A DNA stretch of 40,136 nt from Alphaproteobacteria bacterium. GTDB lineage: Bacteria; Pseudomonadota; Alphaproteobacteria; Micavibrionales; Micavibrionaceae. The notes under the pieces were generated by a model. It searched no databases. It was not told the origin of the DNA and saw nothing but the letters and a program-made list of their open reading frames with translations. The stretch covers positions 1 through 40,136 of the forward strand of contig JAGYOK010000018.1 of the NCBI GenBank assembly GCA_018399685.1. Direction: 5' to 3'. This document shows, one piece after another, positions 33,821 through 40,136 of the stretch (its first letter is position 1; the number at the start of each line of letters is the position of its first letter). Position numbers and translations under genes: made by a program.

Positions 33821-33848
33821 TTGATTTCACAGCAATGCGAAGTATAAA
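33821..33848 (+). promoter_or_regulatory. Candidate sigma-70 promoter for the BI-1 gene
   Basis: TTGATT (33821-33826) and TATAAA (33843-33848) are separated by 16 bases. They lie 66 bases in front of the ATG at 33914, which has an AGGAGA ribosome site. No operator is seen. Confidence 0.5.
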
Positions 33849-33913
33849 AGAAACCAATAGACGTTTTTTGAAGAATTAATATTCGAAAGATTAAATTTTA
33901 GGAGACAATAATA

Positions 33914-34615
33914 ATGCAAACAGATCGTCAAACCCGTCCGATTACAAGGACAACCGAATATGATGTAGGCTTACGGCGCCACTTATCTAGCGTTTATAAC
34001 CGCATGACAGCGGGGGTTCTCGTCACTGCTGTAGTGGCCTGGATTGTAAGCAGCTCACCGGCGCTTCTTCAGCTTTTCCTTGGAGGACCTCAGGCCTACG
34101 TAGTAATGTTCGGGCCACTGGCCGTTATCTGGTTTGCCTTTAAACCCGAAACCATGTCCTCTCAAAAATTGATGTGGGCATTTATCGGGGTAAGTGTTTT
34201 ATACGGAATAAGCTTTTCGACAATCGCTTTGGCATATGCAAAAGCCGATATTGCAAGGGCGCTGTTCATTTCATCTGCGGCGTTTGCTGGAGTGAGCGTA
34301 TTTGGCTATACCACTAAAAGGGATCTTGGCCCGATAGCTGTATTTTTATTTATGGCAATGATTGGCTTGATTCTGGTGGGTGTTACAGGGCTGTTTATTG
34401 AATACTCCCACGCCATGGAAATGGGAATTAGTGCGATAAGCGTTGTTGTGTTCGCTGGTCTGACAGCATGGCAGACTCAGGAAATGAAACGTATGTATAA
34501 TTCAGCACATGGCGCAGAAATAAACAGCCGTATGGCATGGGCGGCAGCGCTCAATCTGTATGTCAGTTTTGTTGCCATGTTTATCAATATTTTGCATTTA
34601 ACAAGCAACCGATAG
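33914..34615 (+). CDS. BI-1 (Bax inhibitor-1)/YccA-YbhL family membrane protein
   Basis: This 233-residue protein has a hydrophilic N-terminus (RTTEYDVGLRRHLSSVYNRM) and seven hydrophobic helices. The family pattern is visible: GVSVFGYTTKRDLG near the middle, then FAGLTAWQTQEMKRMY and the end ALNLYVSFVAMFINILHLTSNR-like tail. Known: bacterial members are inner-membrane proteins that modulate FtsH or leak calcium and protons. A strong ribosome site (AGGAGA) is eight bases upstream. It is a single-gene unit with its own promoter and an intrinsic terminator. Confidence 0.92.
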   Translation: MQTDRQTRPITRTTEYDVGLRRHLSSVYNRMTAGVLVTAVVAWIVSSSPALLQLFLGGPQAYVVMFGPLAVIWFAFKPETMSSQKLMWAFIGVSVLYGISFSTIALAYAKADIARALFISSAAFAGVSVFGYTTKRDLGPIAVFLFMAMIGLILVGVTGLFIEYSHAMEMGISAISVVVFAGLTAWQTQEMKRMYNSAHGAEINSRMAWAAALNLYVSFVAMFINILHLTSNR

Positions 34616-34635
34616 AAATTGATTTATAACTATCA

Positions 34636-34669
34636 AAACGGGGGCATTTAAAAATGTTCCCGTTTTTTT
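34636..34669 (+). terminator. Intrinsic terminator after the BI-1 gene
   Basis: AAACGGGGGCATT pairs with AATGTTCCCGTTT (two G-U pairs) around a 4-base loop, followed by a run of seven T. It is 20 bases past the stop codon. Confidence 0.9.
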
Positions 34670-34744
34670 GTTCTTAACGCTTGAAAAAAAAGTAAGAAAC
34701 GATTAATTGTAATTGCCTTGCTTAAAGCAGGCATTAAAACATGT

Positions 34745-34820
34745 GGGCCCTTAGCTCAGCTGGGAGAGCGCATCGCTGGCAGCGATGAGGTCGTCGGTTC
34801 GATCCCGATAGGGTCCACCA
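34745..34820 (+). tRNA. tRNA-Ala (anticodon GGC)
   Basis: A complete 76-base cloverleaf is seen. The acceptor stem is GGGCCCT/AGGGTCC with one G-U pair. The D stem is GCTC/GAGC, the anticodon stem is CATCG/CGATG with loop CTGGCAG (anticodon GGC), and the T stem GTCGG/CCGAT closes a TTCGATC loop. The 3' CCA is encoded. It reads GCC and GCU alanine codons. Confidence 0.97.
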
Positions 34821-35231
34821 TTTCTTTTTACGATAAGCCACAGATATCTTAAAAAAATTTTAAATATAACAGTGAAAACTGTAATACCAGCCCCAGAGCC
34901 GATTTCACGAAAAAAATCACAAAAAAAGCAGGGTAAATCATTGTTTTACTTAGCACCTGCACAAACATTTATTGTTGCTAATGGTGATTTTTTCTAGCAA
35001 CAATACAAAAAGCTACACTTCTGTACTTTTAAAATCATTGTTTTATGTGTGTCAGGCAGAGGGAATATATCTTTGCTCGGAAGGGGAGTGTCATACAACA
35101 TTTTAGCCATAAAAATCAGGCAAAGAATTGCTCTTTGTCTGGGTCTGGAGTGCTGTTTTAAATAAGAGTAGAGATTAAAAGTAAAAACCATTGTCTAATG
35201 TATTAACTATCTAACAAAAACAGGAGGATAT
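34821..35231. promoter_or_regulatory. 411-base leader region upstream of the symporter operon
   Basis: No convincing gene is seen. Structures present are an inverted repeat ATTGTTGCTA/TAGCAACAAT (34971-34980, 34995-35004) and a nested pair GCAGG/CCTGC enclosing GTAAA/TTTAC (about 34928-34960). A 14-base direct repeat AAATCATTGTTTTA occurs at 34935-34948 and 35032-35045. The region ends in a strong AGGAGG site (35223-35228). Its length suggests a regulated promoter or structured leader for the solute transporter. Confidence 0.45.
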
Positions 35232-35942
35232 ATGTCGGAAAGGCAAACTTATGATTTTAATTTTTTCAAACCAAACTCCGCTTATGCCAGAGCAAATACG
35301 CGTCTAATCGGCGTAGTTGTGGTGATATGGGCGCTTGCAGTTTTCGGATTTCAGTTCTTGCTCAAGTCAATAGAAAAGCCGGTACCGGAAGCTCAACTGA
35401 CTCGTTTTGAACAAATCTGGCCAAACGCAATGAACGGGACTGCCTCACAGCAAGAGCTTAAAGAGCTTGCAGGGGTTTATCTAAACTTGATGGGCAGACA
35501 TATTTCATTAAGGTCGGATGAAAATTTTAAACTCTATTTCACAGCCACGGTTTACGATTTGTTGCCGCAAAGTGAAAAGCAGGATTTCCTGGCTTTGACC
35601 GGAAAGGAATTGTCAGAGCGTAAATCCATGACATCTGGAATAGCTGCAATTATCGGATTGGAAGAAAATAATATTCTAACTCAGGTATTGCCGTACGCTT
35701 TGGTTCCATATGATGGCGAACCGGTTGATCCTAAAGCGCTGGAAGCGGTTCCGCAGATTATGCAAAAACACCTTGTGCACAATCAATCAGTGCTGACTGA
35801 CACAAAGTTTTTGGGATTTCCGTTCCATTATTTTTATACAGCAATTTTTCTTTTGGTTTTATTTATCGCGCTGTGCTTTGTCTATTGCAAAATAATTGAC
35901 AGGGTCGCTGTAGAACACGGAATGGAAGATAAAGAGGTTTAA
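35232..35942 (+). CDS. DUF4212-like small subunit of the sodium:solute symporter, with a large insertion
   Basis: This 236-residue protein has membrane helices at about 24-44 and 201-220. They match the two-helix plan of symporter small subunits (RANTRLIGVVVVIWALAVFGF, then GFPFHYFYTAIFLLVLF). Known small subunits of this kind are about 80-100 residues. Here about 145 residues (46-190), probably periplasmic and helical, separate the two helices. AGGAGG precedes the ATG, and the gene ends two bases before the symporter start. It probably assists or gates the transporter; the inserted domain may sense solute. The family call comes from helix sequence plus neighbour. Confidence 0.72.
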   Translation: MSERQTYDFNFFKPNSAYARANTRLIGVVVVIWALAVFGFQFLLKSIEKPVPEAQLTRFEQIWPNAMNGTASQQELKELAGVYLNLMGRHISLRSDENFKLYFTATVYDLLPQSEKQDFLALTGKELSERKSMTSGIAAIIGLEENNILTQVLPYALVPYDGEPVDPKALEAVPQIMQKHLVHNQSVLTDTKFLGFPFHYFYTAIFLLVLFIALCFVYCKIIDRVAVEHGMEDKEV

Positions 35943-35944
35943 TC

Positions 35945-37651
35945 ATGAAGATATTTGAAAGAGTAAAAAATTTAAAAATGTGGCTAATGACAGCGTCCGT
36001 GTTATTGGCTTCGAATGTTGCAGCTTATGCGGCGAATGATGCAATCAAGCTTGAAGAAGGATTTAAGCTTGGCCCGGCTATCATTATGATTGGCATAATT
36101 ATTCTCTTTATTGTCGTTGGTCTTAAAAATCAGGCTAAAGACACAGGGGATTACTGGGCTGCGGGAAGGTCTATTTCCAGAGTTGGTTCTGGTATGGCCA
36201 TTGCTTCTAACTGGATGAGCGCCGCTTCCTTTCTAGGGATGGCCGCAATAATGTATGGAAGCGGGTATCATGGCCTGTCTTACGTTGTCGGGTGGACAGG
36301 AGGATACGTTCTTTTGTTGGTGCTCATGGCATCCCAAATCAGACGTTTCGGGAAATATACGGCTCCTGACTTTATCGGTGATCGTTATTATTCAAGAGGT
36401 CTTAGAGCAACAACCGCTGTAATCGGTATTTTGATTTCGTTTTGCTATTGTGTCGGCCAGTTCGGTGGAATTGGTATTATGTTCCAGTGGGTTCTTGGTG
36501 TTCCATATATATGGTCGGTTATTATCGGGTCTTCGGTTGTTCTTTTATATACGCTGATATCCGGTATGCTCGGTGTTACCAAAAACCAGCAGATTCAGTA
36601 TGTTATCATCATTGTTTCTTTCATAATTCCGGCATTCATGCTGACATGGAAATTTGATTATTTCTGGTTATTGCCGCCGATTGGGTACGGGCAAGTTGTC
36701 TCTGACATTGTTGCGGGTATTCCAGCCAGCGATTTAATTAATTCTTACGGGCATAGTTTTACCATTCCGGCAAGTCCTGAATATGCCATGCCATGGGATC
36801 CTTCGACTGGTCAGGATTTCTTCCAGTGGATGGCTGTTTGTTTTTCCTTGATGGTTGGAACCGCTGGACTTCCTCACGTGATTCAGAAATTCTACGTGGT
36901 TCCCAAAACAAGTGATGCACGCTGGTCTGTTGTCTGGGGTCTGTTCTTCATCTGTATTCTTTACTGGGTTTCGCCTCTTTATTCAGCATTTGGTAAAGTG
37001 CTGTCTTCTCACCCGGAAGTCGGGGCGCTCGCCAAGGATGCTATTGTTGTCTATACGGCACAGCTAGGGGATATTAACCCTCTGATCGTCGGATTTTTGG
37101 CAGCGGGAGCGATATCTGCGGCATTCTCGACGGTTTCGGGGCTTCTTGTCGCCGGTGCTTCGGGATTCTCGCATGACCTGTATTACAGGGTATTTAATCC
37201 AGAGGCTTCCAATAAAGACCAAATGAAGATGGCAAGAATCGCAACAGTTGTTATGGCTGTTGGTGTGGCTATTGTTGCAGCCTTCAAGCTGGCTCTTATT
37301 GCGCAGCTTGTTGCGGTGGCTTTCTCGCTTGCAGGATGTACACTCTTCCCGCTCTTCTTACTGGGCATATGGTGGAGCGGCTCTAACAAGCAAGGCGCTA
37401 TTGCCGGGCTGAGTGTCGGAATGGGTATATCTATCGTAGCCATTACATACTTCATTGCAGGCAAATTCGGGGTAACGCTCCCATATAGTGACTTTGTAGG
37501 GTACTATATGAACCCGTGGTCATACGCATGGATTGCTGCACCGCTTGCTATTCTCGCGAACATAGTTGTGTCTTTGATGACGCCAGCACCACCGCTTGAA
37601 ATTAAGAAGTTTCTTTCTGTGAATGTTCATGGCGCAAAAGCAGAAGACTAA
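35945..37651 (+). CDS. Sodium:solute symporter, acetate/ActP-like (VC_2705 type)
   Basis: This 568-residue transporter of the SSS family has an N-terminal cleavable-looking leader (to about AYA, 29) and then about 13 helices. Family marks are DYWAAGRSISRVGSGMAIASN near 77-97 and ASFLGMAAIMYGSGYHGL. Also present are RRFGKYTAPDFIGDRYYSRGLR (the DFIGDR part is diagnostic) and AAGAISAAFSTVSGLLVAGAS (near 387). Known: members import acetate or similar short-chain acids with sodium. The pair with a DUF4212-type subunit fits the VC_2705 subfamily. The substrate is not provable from sequence. A terminator follows. Confidence 0.93.
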   Translation: MKIFERVKNLKMWLMTASVLLASNVAAYAANDAIKLEEGFKLGPAIIMIGIIILFIVVGLKNQAKDTGDYWAAGRSISRVGSGMAIASNWMSAASFLGMAAIMYGSGYHGLSYVVGWTGGYVLLLVLMASQIRRFGKYTAPDFIGDRYYSRGLRATTAVIGILISFCYCVGQFGGIGIMFQWVLGVPYIWSVIIGSSVVLLYTLISGMLGVTKNQQIQYVIIIVSFIIPAFMLTWKFDYFWLLPPIGYGQVVSDIVAGIPASDLINSYGHSFTIPASPEYAMPWDPSTGQDFFQWMAVCFSLMVGTAGLPHVIQKFYVVPKTSDARWSVVWGLFFICILYWVSPLYSAFGKVLSSHPEVGALAKDAIVVYTAQLGDINPLIVGFLAAGAISAAFSTVSGLLVAGASGFSHDLYYRVFNPEASNKDQMKMARIATVVMAVGVAIVAAFKLALIAQLVAVAFSLAGCTLFPLFLLGIWWSGSNKQGAIAGLSVGMGISIVAITYFIAGKFGVTLPYSDFVGYYMNPWSYAWIAAPLAILANIVVSLMTPAPPLEIKKFLSVNVHGAKAED

Positions 37652-37669
37652 CTATTTTGACTTTTAAAG

Positions 37670-37709
37670 GGGGAGCGCCTTTAGTTAAGGGCGCTTCCCA
37701 TTATTTTTA
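37670..37709 (+). terminator. Intrinsic terminator after the symporter gene
   Basis: GGGGAGCGCC pairs with GGCGCTTCCC (one G-U pair) around a 10-base loop, followed by an AT-rich stretch with five T in a row. It lies about 20 bases past the stop and 18 bases before the TPR gene start. Confidence 0.8.
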
Positions 37710-37726
37710 TATATAGGTATAAATTG

Positions 37727-38479
37727 ATGGTTATTTCAAAAAAGCTAAAAAGTCTATTTCTGCCCCTGATTTTAATTACGGGCATAATTATCGCATCTGG
37801 ATGGCTCCATTACCGTGAGCTAAACCGTGCGGAAGATCCAAGGATTATCGATGCGCGAAAGAAAATGGCGGAATATAACGAGCTTATGAGCGAAAACGAA
37901 ACTGATCTGGCATTAATAATTCTGGATTCAGTGGAAGAAATCTATACCGGCGTCCCCGGCTATGCAGATTCATACGAACTTGGGGTTGTTCTTAATAACC
38001 GTGGCTCCGTATATCTAATTAAAGCAGAAACAGACCTTATTAATGAAAGAGAGATAAACGAGGAAAACCTTGCCAAAGCCAAAGAATTCATTGAAGGCAG
38101 CATAAACATATATTCGGGCTGGCTTGATAAAATAAATTCTATGGATCGTAGTGAAATCCGTAGCATGATCTTGCCGTTCTTTCACGAAAGTGACCCTGTT
38201 TTCACGGGCTATGATTTAAACAAAATCATCGAAAAACGGGTGGACGATATTGTCGCTTCAAAGATCGAAACAAAGCGCCGTTTGTCGGTGAGCTATACTA
38301 ATTTAGGCATTATCTACCGGTATGAAGGGGATATTGAAAAAGCCGTAGAACAGTATGAAAAGGCTCTTGAGCTTTGGTCGGAAAATTATGTGGCCAAAGA
38401 TAACCTTAGCCAGCTACTTGGCCTGCCCGCCCAAAAAAGAAACCTCATCCAGCAGATGTTTTTTGAGGACAGGATTTAA
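37727..38479 (+). CDS. Membrane-anchored TPR protein
   Basis: This 250-residue protein has one N-terminal membrane helix (about 8-26) and an otherwise soluble helical body. A clear tetratricopeptide repeat lies near 185-218 (SVSYTNLGIIYRYEG, then DIEKAVEQYEKALELW). Weaker TPR-like helices precede it, with an Asn/Asp-rich middle. The ATG at 37727 is taken over the adjacent TTG, with AGG ten bases upstream. Known: TPRs bind peptides or partners; no enzyme motif is visible. It lies between a symporter terminator and its own terminator, as a lone gene. Function unknown. Confidence 0.82.
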   Translation: MVISKKLKSLFLPLILITGIIIASGWLHYRELNRAEDPRIIDARKKMAEYNELMSENETDLALIILDSVEEIYTGVPGYADSYELGVVLNNRGSVYLIKAETDLINEREINEENLAKAKEFIEGSINIYSGWLDKINSMDRSEIRSMILPFFHESDPVFTGYDLNKIIEKRVDDIVASKIETKRRLSVSYTNLGIIYRYEGDIEKAVEQYEKALELWSENYVAKDNLSQLLGLPAQKRNLIQQMFFEDRI

Positions 38480-38483
38480 TGGT

Positions 38484-38519
38484 TAGCCAATAACCCATTT
38501 TATTGGCTATCTTATTTTT
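38484..38519 (+). terminator. Intrinsic terminator after the TPR gene
   Basis: TAGCCAATA pairs exactly with TATTGGCTA around an 8-base loop. A T-rich tail (TTATTTTT) follows. It starts 5 bases past the stop. It could also stop minus-strand transcripts from the SieB-like remnant. Confidence 0.85.
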
Positions 38520-38915
38520 GTGGGGCTAATTTTTTGCTGAAAAACTTAAAAGCATCATCGTGGAAATTAAACGGAAATGTCTCCTCCATATCGTAAACAC
38601 TACTTCCTCTAAATTCACTCATGTTGCTAGCTTTATACAATACGCTTTTTTTAATTAGCGGATTTATGATACCGCTATCGCGATATGTGCCATTACAAAT
38701 TGTCACGTATCGCGTTTTAGTATTATTGATAATGTAGTATGAGACGAACTCAATTTCTTCAGGGGTAAGGTTTTTCCAATCGTTTTTCTTTTTAATCCCT
38801 TGTAAATTTTGTAGCCGACTTTCTCAAGGAGAGAAACCACAAACATGCAAGCAGCGAAAAGGAAGAGTATAGTCAACGCAATTTTTATCTGGTTGTACTG
38901 CCCCCGTTTTAGCAA
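38512..38915 (-). pseudogene. Frameshifted SieB-like superinfection-exclusion gene remnant
   Basis: Two short frames on the minus strand are halves of one protein. The first (38703-38915) gives a membrane helix (LTILFLFAACMFVVSLLEKV) and then loses sense after about YKIYKG. The other frame, read back without a stop, continues NDWKNLTPEEIEFVSYY, then TRYVTICNGTYRD, GIINPLIKKSVLYKAS and AFKFFSKK down to 38512. The switch falls in an A-rich run near 38785-38800. The combination of membrane helices, an LTPEE-type segment and a small wedge-like domain resembles phage SieB exclusion proteins. The N-terminus is cut by the IS3 end. Likely decayed, unless the shift is a sequencing error. Confidence 0.55.
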
Positions 38916-39703
38916 GCATTACTTAAGGGAGTCTCCAGTTGTTTGTGGTTAAAGAATTGTTTTTCGAACGTTTCTGGGGGCATGTATCCAAGAGTTGAGT
39001 GGAGATATGCGCTGTTGTAATACTCGATCCACTGTTCAAGGGTTGCATAAAACACGTCAGGATTTGTCCATTCATTGATCCAGACCAGTTCTTCTTTTAA
39101 AGTGCGCATGAATCGTTCCGTATCGGCGTTTCCCTTAGGGTTATTATAGCTGGTAAAGGCTTGTTTTACGCCCATATCTCGGCATGCTTTCATGAAGGAA
39201 AGCGCTGTTGGCTGGCAGCCATTATCGCTCATCAGGTTAAGCCCCATGTCTCGCGCACCATCCGGGAACTGTCGGTTCAAGCCCTTGTTCAAAGCCACTA
39301 GCCAGTGCCAGGCTTTGGATTGCTCACCGGCATGGTGGCCAACGATTTTCTTGGTGTACCAGTCAATTACGATCGTCACATAAACCCAGCAATAGCCATC
39401 AATCATGACTTTGGTCATGTCGATGCCCCACCACTGATTGGGCTTATCTGCCTGCGGTTTACTTGTGTTTGCGCGGCGCGAGGCTTTGATTTTTGTGTTT
39501 TTTGTAACCAGCAGATTATGCGCTTTCATCAATCGATGAACCTTATTTTGGCTGACGCTGATTTCATCAATATAGTTCAGATGCGCCCAGATTCTTCGGT
39601 ATCCCCAGAATGGATGATCGGCCTTTAGCTCTTTGATTTTGCTTACCAAGGGGGCGTTGCACTGCGTTACAGCATTGTATGATCCGCGTGTGCTCACAGC
39701 CAT
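38909..39703 (-). CDS. IS3-family transposase OrfB (DDE integrase core)
   Basis: This 264-residue protein has an HTH_21 region (HPFWGYRRIWAHLNY at 30-44) and an rve integrase core with the catalytic triad Asp95 (WGIDMTK), Asp160 (LMSDNG) and Glu196 (NADTERF), spaced 35 residues as in the family. It ends with the typical YYNSAYLHSTLGYMPPE tail. It overlaps orfA by 10 bases. The overlap holds CTAAAAAAAACC, and slipping back by one on the A-run makes an OrfAB fusion. The frame stays open from the A-run to the ATG. A GGAG before the ATG also allows separate OrfB translation. Confidence 0.93.
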   Translation of the reverse strand: MAVSTRGSYNAVTQCNAPLVSKIKELKADHPFWGYRRIWAHLNYIDEISVSQNKVHRLMKAHNLLVTKNTKIKASRRANTSKPQADKPNQWWGIDMTKVMIDGYCWVYVTIVIDWYTKKIVGHHAGEQSKAWHWLVALNKGLNRQFPDGARDMGLNLMSDNGCQPTALSFMKACRDMGVKQAFTSYNNPKGNADTERFMRTLKEELVWINEWTNPDVFYATLEQWIEYYNSAYLHSTLGYMPPETFEKQFFNHKQLETPLSNAC

Positions 39704-39969
39704 TCTCCTTCGGTTTTTTTTAGCTCTATCGTAAGCTCGCCAACCAAGGCTTTGAGCTTTTCATTCTCGCGCTCAAGGCGTTGCTGCTGCTGGTTGGTTT
39801 TTTGGGTTTCAAAGGCTTTGCCAGCGTGGCTTAGGAACTCATCGCGCCAGCGGTAATACTGTGACTGGCTGATGCTGTGCGCAGTGCAAATTTGCGCAAC
39901 CGATAGTCCTTTTAAGCCCTGAAGGACTATCCGTGCTTTTGCTTCACTCGTCCATTTGCGTTTCTTCAT
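39694..39969 (-). CDS. IS3-family transposase OrfA (helix-turn-helix)
   Basis: This 91-residue protein has an HTH motif near 5-45 (KWTSEAKARIVLQGLKGLS, then AQICTAHSISQSQYYRWRDEF). A leucine-zipper-like coiled coil follows (about 55-88: QQQQRLERENEKLKALVGEL). Known: OrfA binds the terminal repeats and regulates transposition; the fused OrfAB is the transposase. The stop lies just past the A-run used for frameshifting. The ATG at 39969 lies about 75 bases inside the right end. Confidence 0.92.
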   Translation of the reverse strand: MKKRKWTSEAKARIVLQGLKGLSVAQICTAHSISQSQYYRWRDEFLSHAGKAFETQKTNQQQQRLERENEKLKALVGELTIELKKTEGEWL

Positions 39970-40042
39970 CGTCTTCCTCCTGCTTGTTTAAAACAGCAAA
40001 AAGACTCACCTAACTCAAGCTATTTTAAAACTAGGGGCAGGA

Positions 40043-40136
40043 TATAAAGCACTCGACAAACCCAGCATCATTGTCATGGATAATGCGCCAGTACATAACA
40101 AAAAAAAGCTTAGGGCGCTGCTTAAGAAATATGGGC
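40043..40136 (+). pseudogene. C-terminal part of an IS630-family transposase, cut at its 5' side
   Basis: The plus-strand frame that starts at the IS3 right end reads YKALDKPSIIVMDNAPVHN, then KKKLRALLKKYG, and runs off the window. The VMDNAPVH motif with the second catalytic Asp is typical of IS630/Tc1-type transposases. No matching N-terminal part is found on the other side of the IS3 element, so this copy was truncated by insertion or rearrangement. Confidence 0.75.

Larger units (their letters stand above)
38894..40044 (-). mobile_element. IS3-family insertion sequence (IS150-like ends)
   Basis: The element is about 1151 bases long with orfA and orfB on the minus strand. The left end begins TGTACTGCCCCCGTTTT (38894), and the right end read inward is TATCCTGCCCCTAGTTTT (40044). 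They match over CTGCCCC and GTTTT. The first bases differ (TGTA against TATC), so the right tip may be mutated or the boundary off by a few bases. No clear target duplication is seen, and the flanks differ (SieB-like remnant to the left, IS630 tail to the right). Both genes look intact. Confidence 0.85.

Noticed and set aside
34994-35191. A 65-codon minus-strand frame in the leader before the symporter operon
   Set aside because: Composition and start context give no support, and it overlaps the inverted and direct repeats.
1-40136. CRISPR array or rRNA operon
   Set aside because: No regularly spaced repeats and no rRNA-like sequence were seen.

Overview
The window reads as chromosomal DNA of a Gram-negative bacterium, most likely an alphaproteobacterium. 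The grounds are a parA-parB pair, hslU, a BI-1-family protein, an acetate/solute-type symporter with its small subunit, and signal peptides and lipoproteins of a two-membrane cell. I cannot name the genus. Composition leans to A+T and no plasmid replication gene is visible.

Positions 1-22400 hold the core of a type IVB (Dot/Icm or IncI Tra type) secretion system. On the minus strand the order is DsbC/DsbG-like oxidoreductase, an unknown helical protein, a lytic transglycosylase, DotD, DotC, DotB, IcmT and a TcpQ/PilL-like envelope protein. After an interruption come DotI, DotH, DotG, DotF and a DotE/DotP-like membrane protein. This is the order of the IncI tra cluster (traH-I-J-K ... M-N-O-P-Q/R) and of the Legionella blocks dotDCB and icmT ... 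icmLKEGCD. The interruption, 6767-14685, is a plus-strand array of five tandem paralogous exported proteins (447-662 aa). I recognise no known family in them. They share three fixed cysteines and two long conserved blocks, and four of the five carry a Cys cluster at the predicted mature N-terminus. This array inside the secretion locus is the strongest candidate for an undescribed component set: pilus, surface or secreted parts of this system. A second oddity is the DotE/DotP-like protein, built from about five tandem copies of a two-helix unit.

Positions 22500-34800 are mostly housekeeping: LysE-type exporter, FIST sensor protein, LemA plus M48 protease, ParB/ParA, an M23 peptidase, an unknown 350-residue protein, HslU without an adjacent HslV, TerC, a BI-1 protein and tRNA-Ala(GGC). 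Between the M48 gene and parB lies a 671-base gene-poor gap. It has a near-consensus sigma-70 promoter followed by a compact structured RNA of about 95 nt that ends in a terminator, so it is a candidate new small RNA.

Positions 34821-40136 carry a leader region, a DUF4212-like/sodium:solute symporter operon and a TPR protein. A degraded accessory end follows: a frameshifted SieB-like exclusion gene, a complete IS3-family element with a -1 frameshift site, and the tail of an IS630-type transposase cut by the IS3 end.

Taken together, the secretion genes give an inner-membrane/outer-membrane channel (DotC/D/H/F/G), an assembly ATPase (DotB), a wall-opening enzyme, a disulphide enzyme and a set of Cys-bearing exported proteins that such an enzyme could fold. 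The coupling proteins (DotL), DotA/TraY, DotO/IcmB and the IcmS/W chaperones are not in this window.
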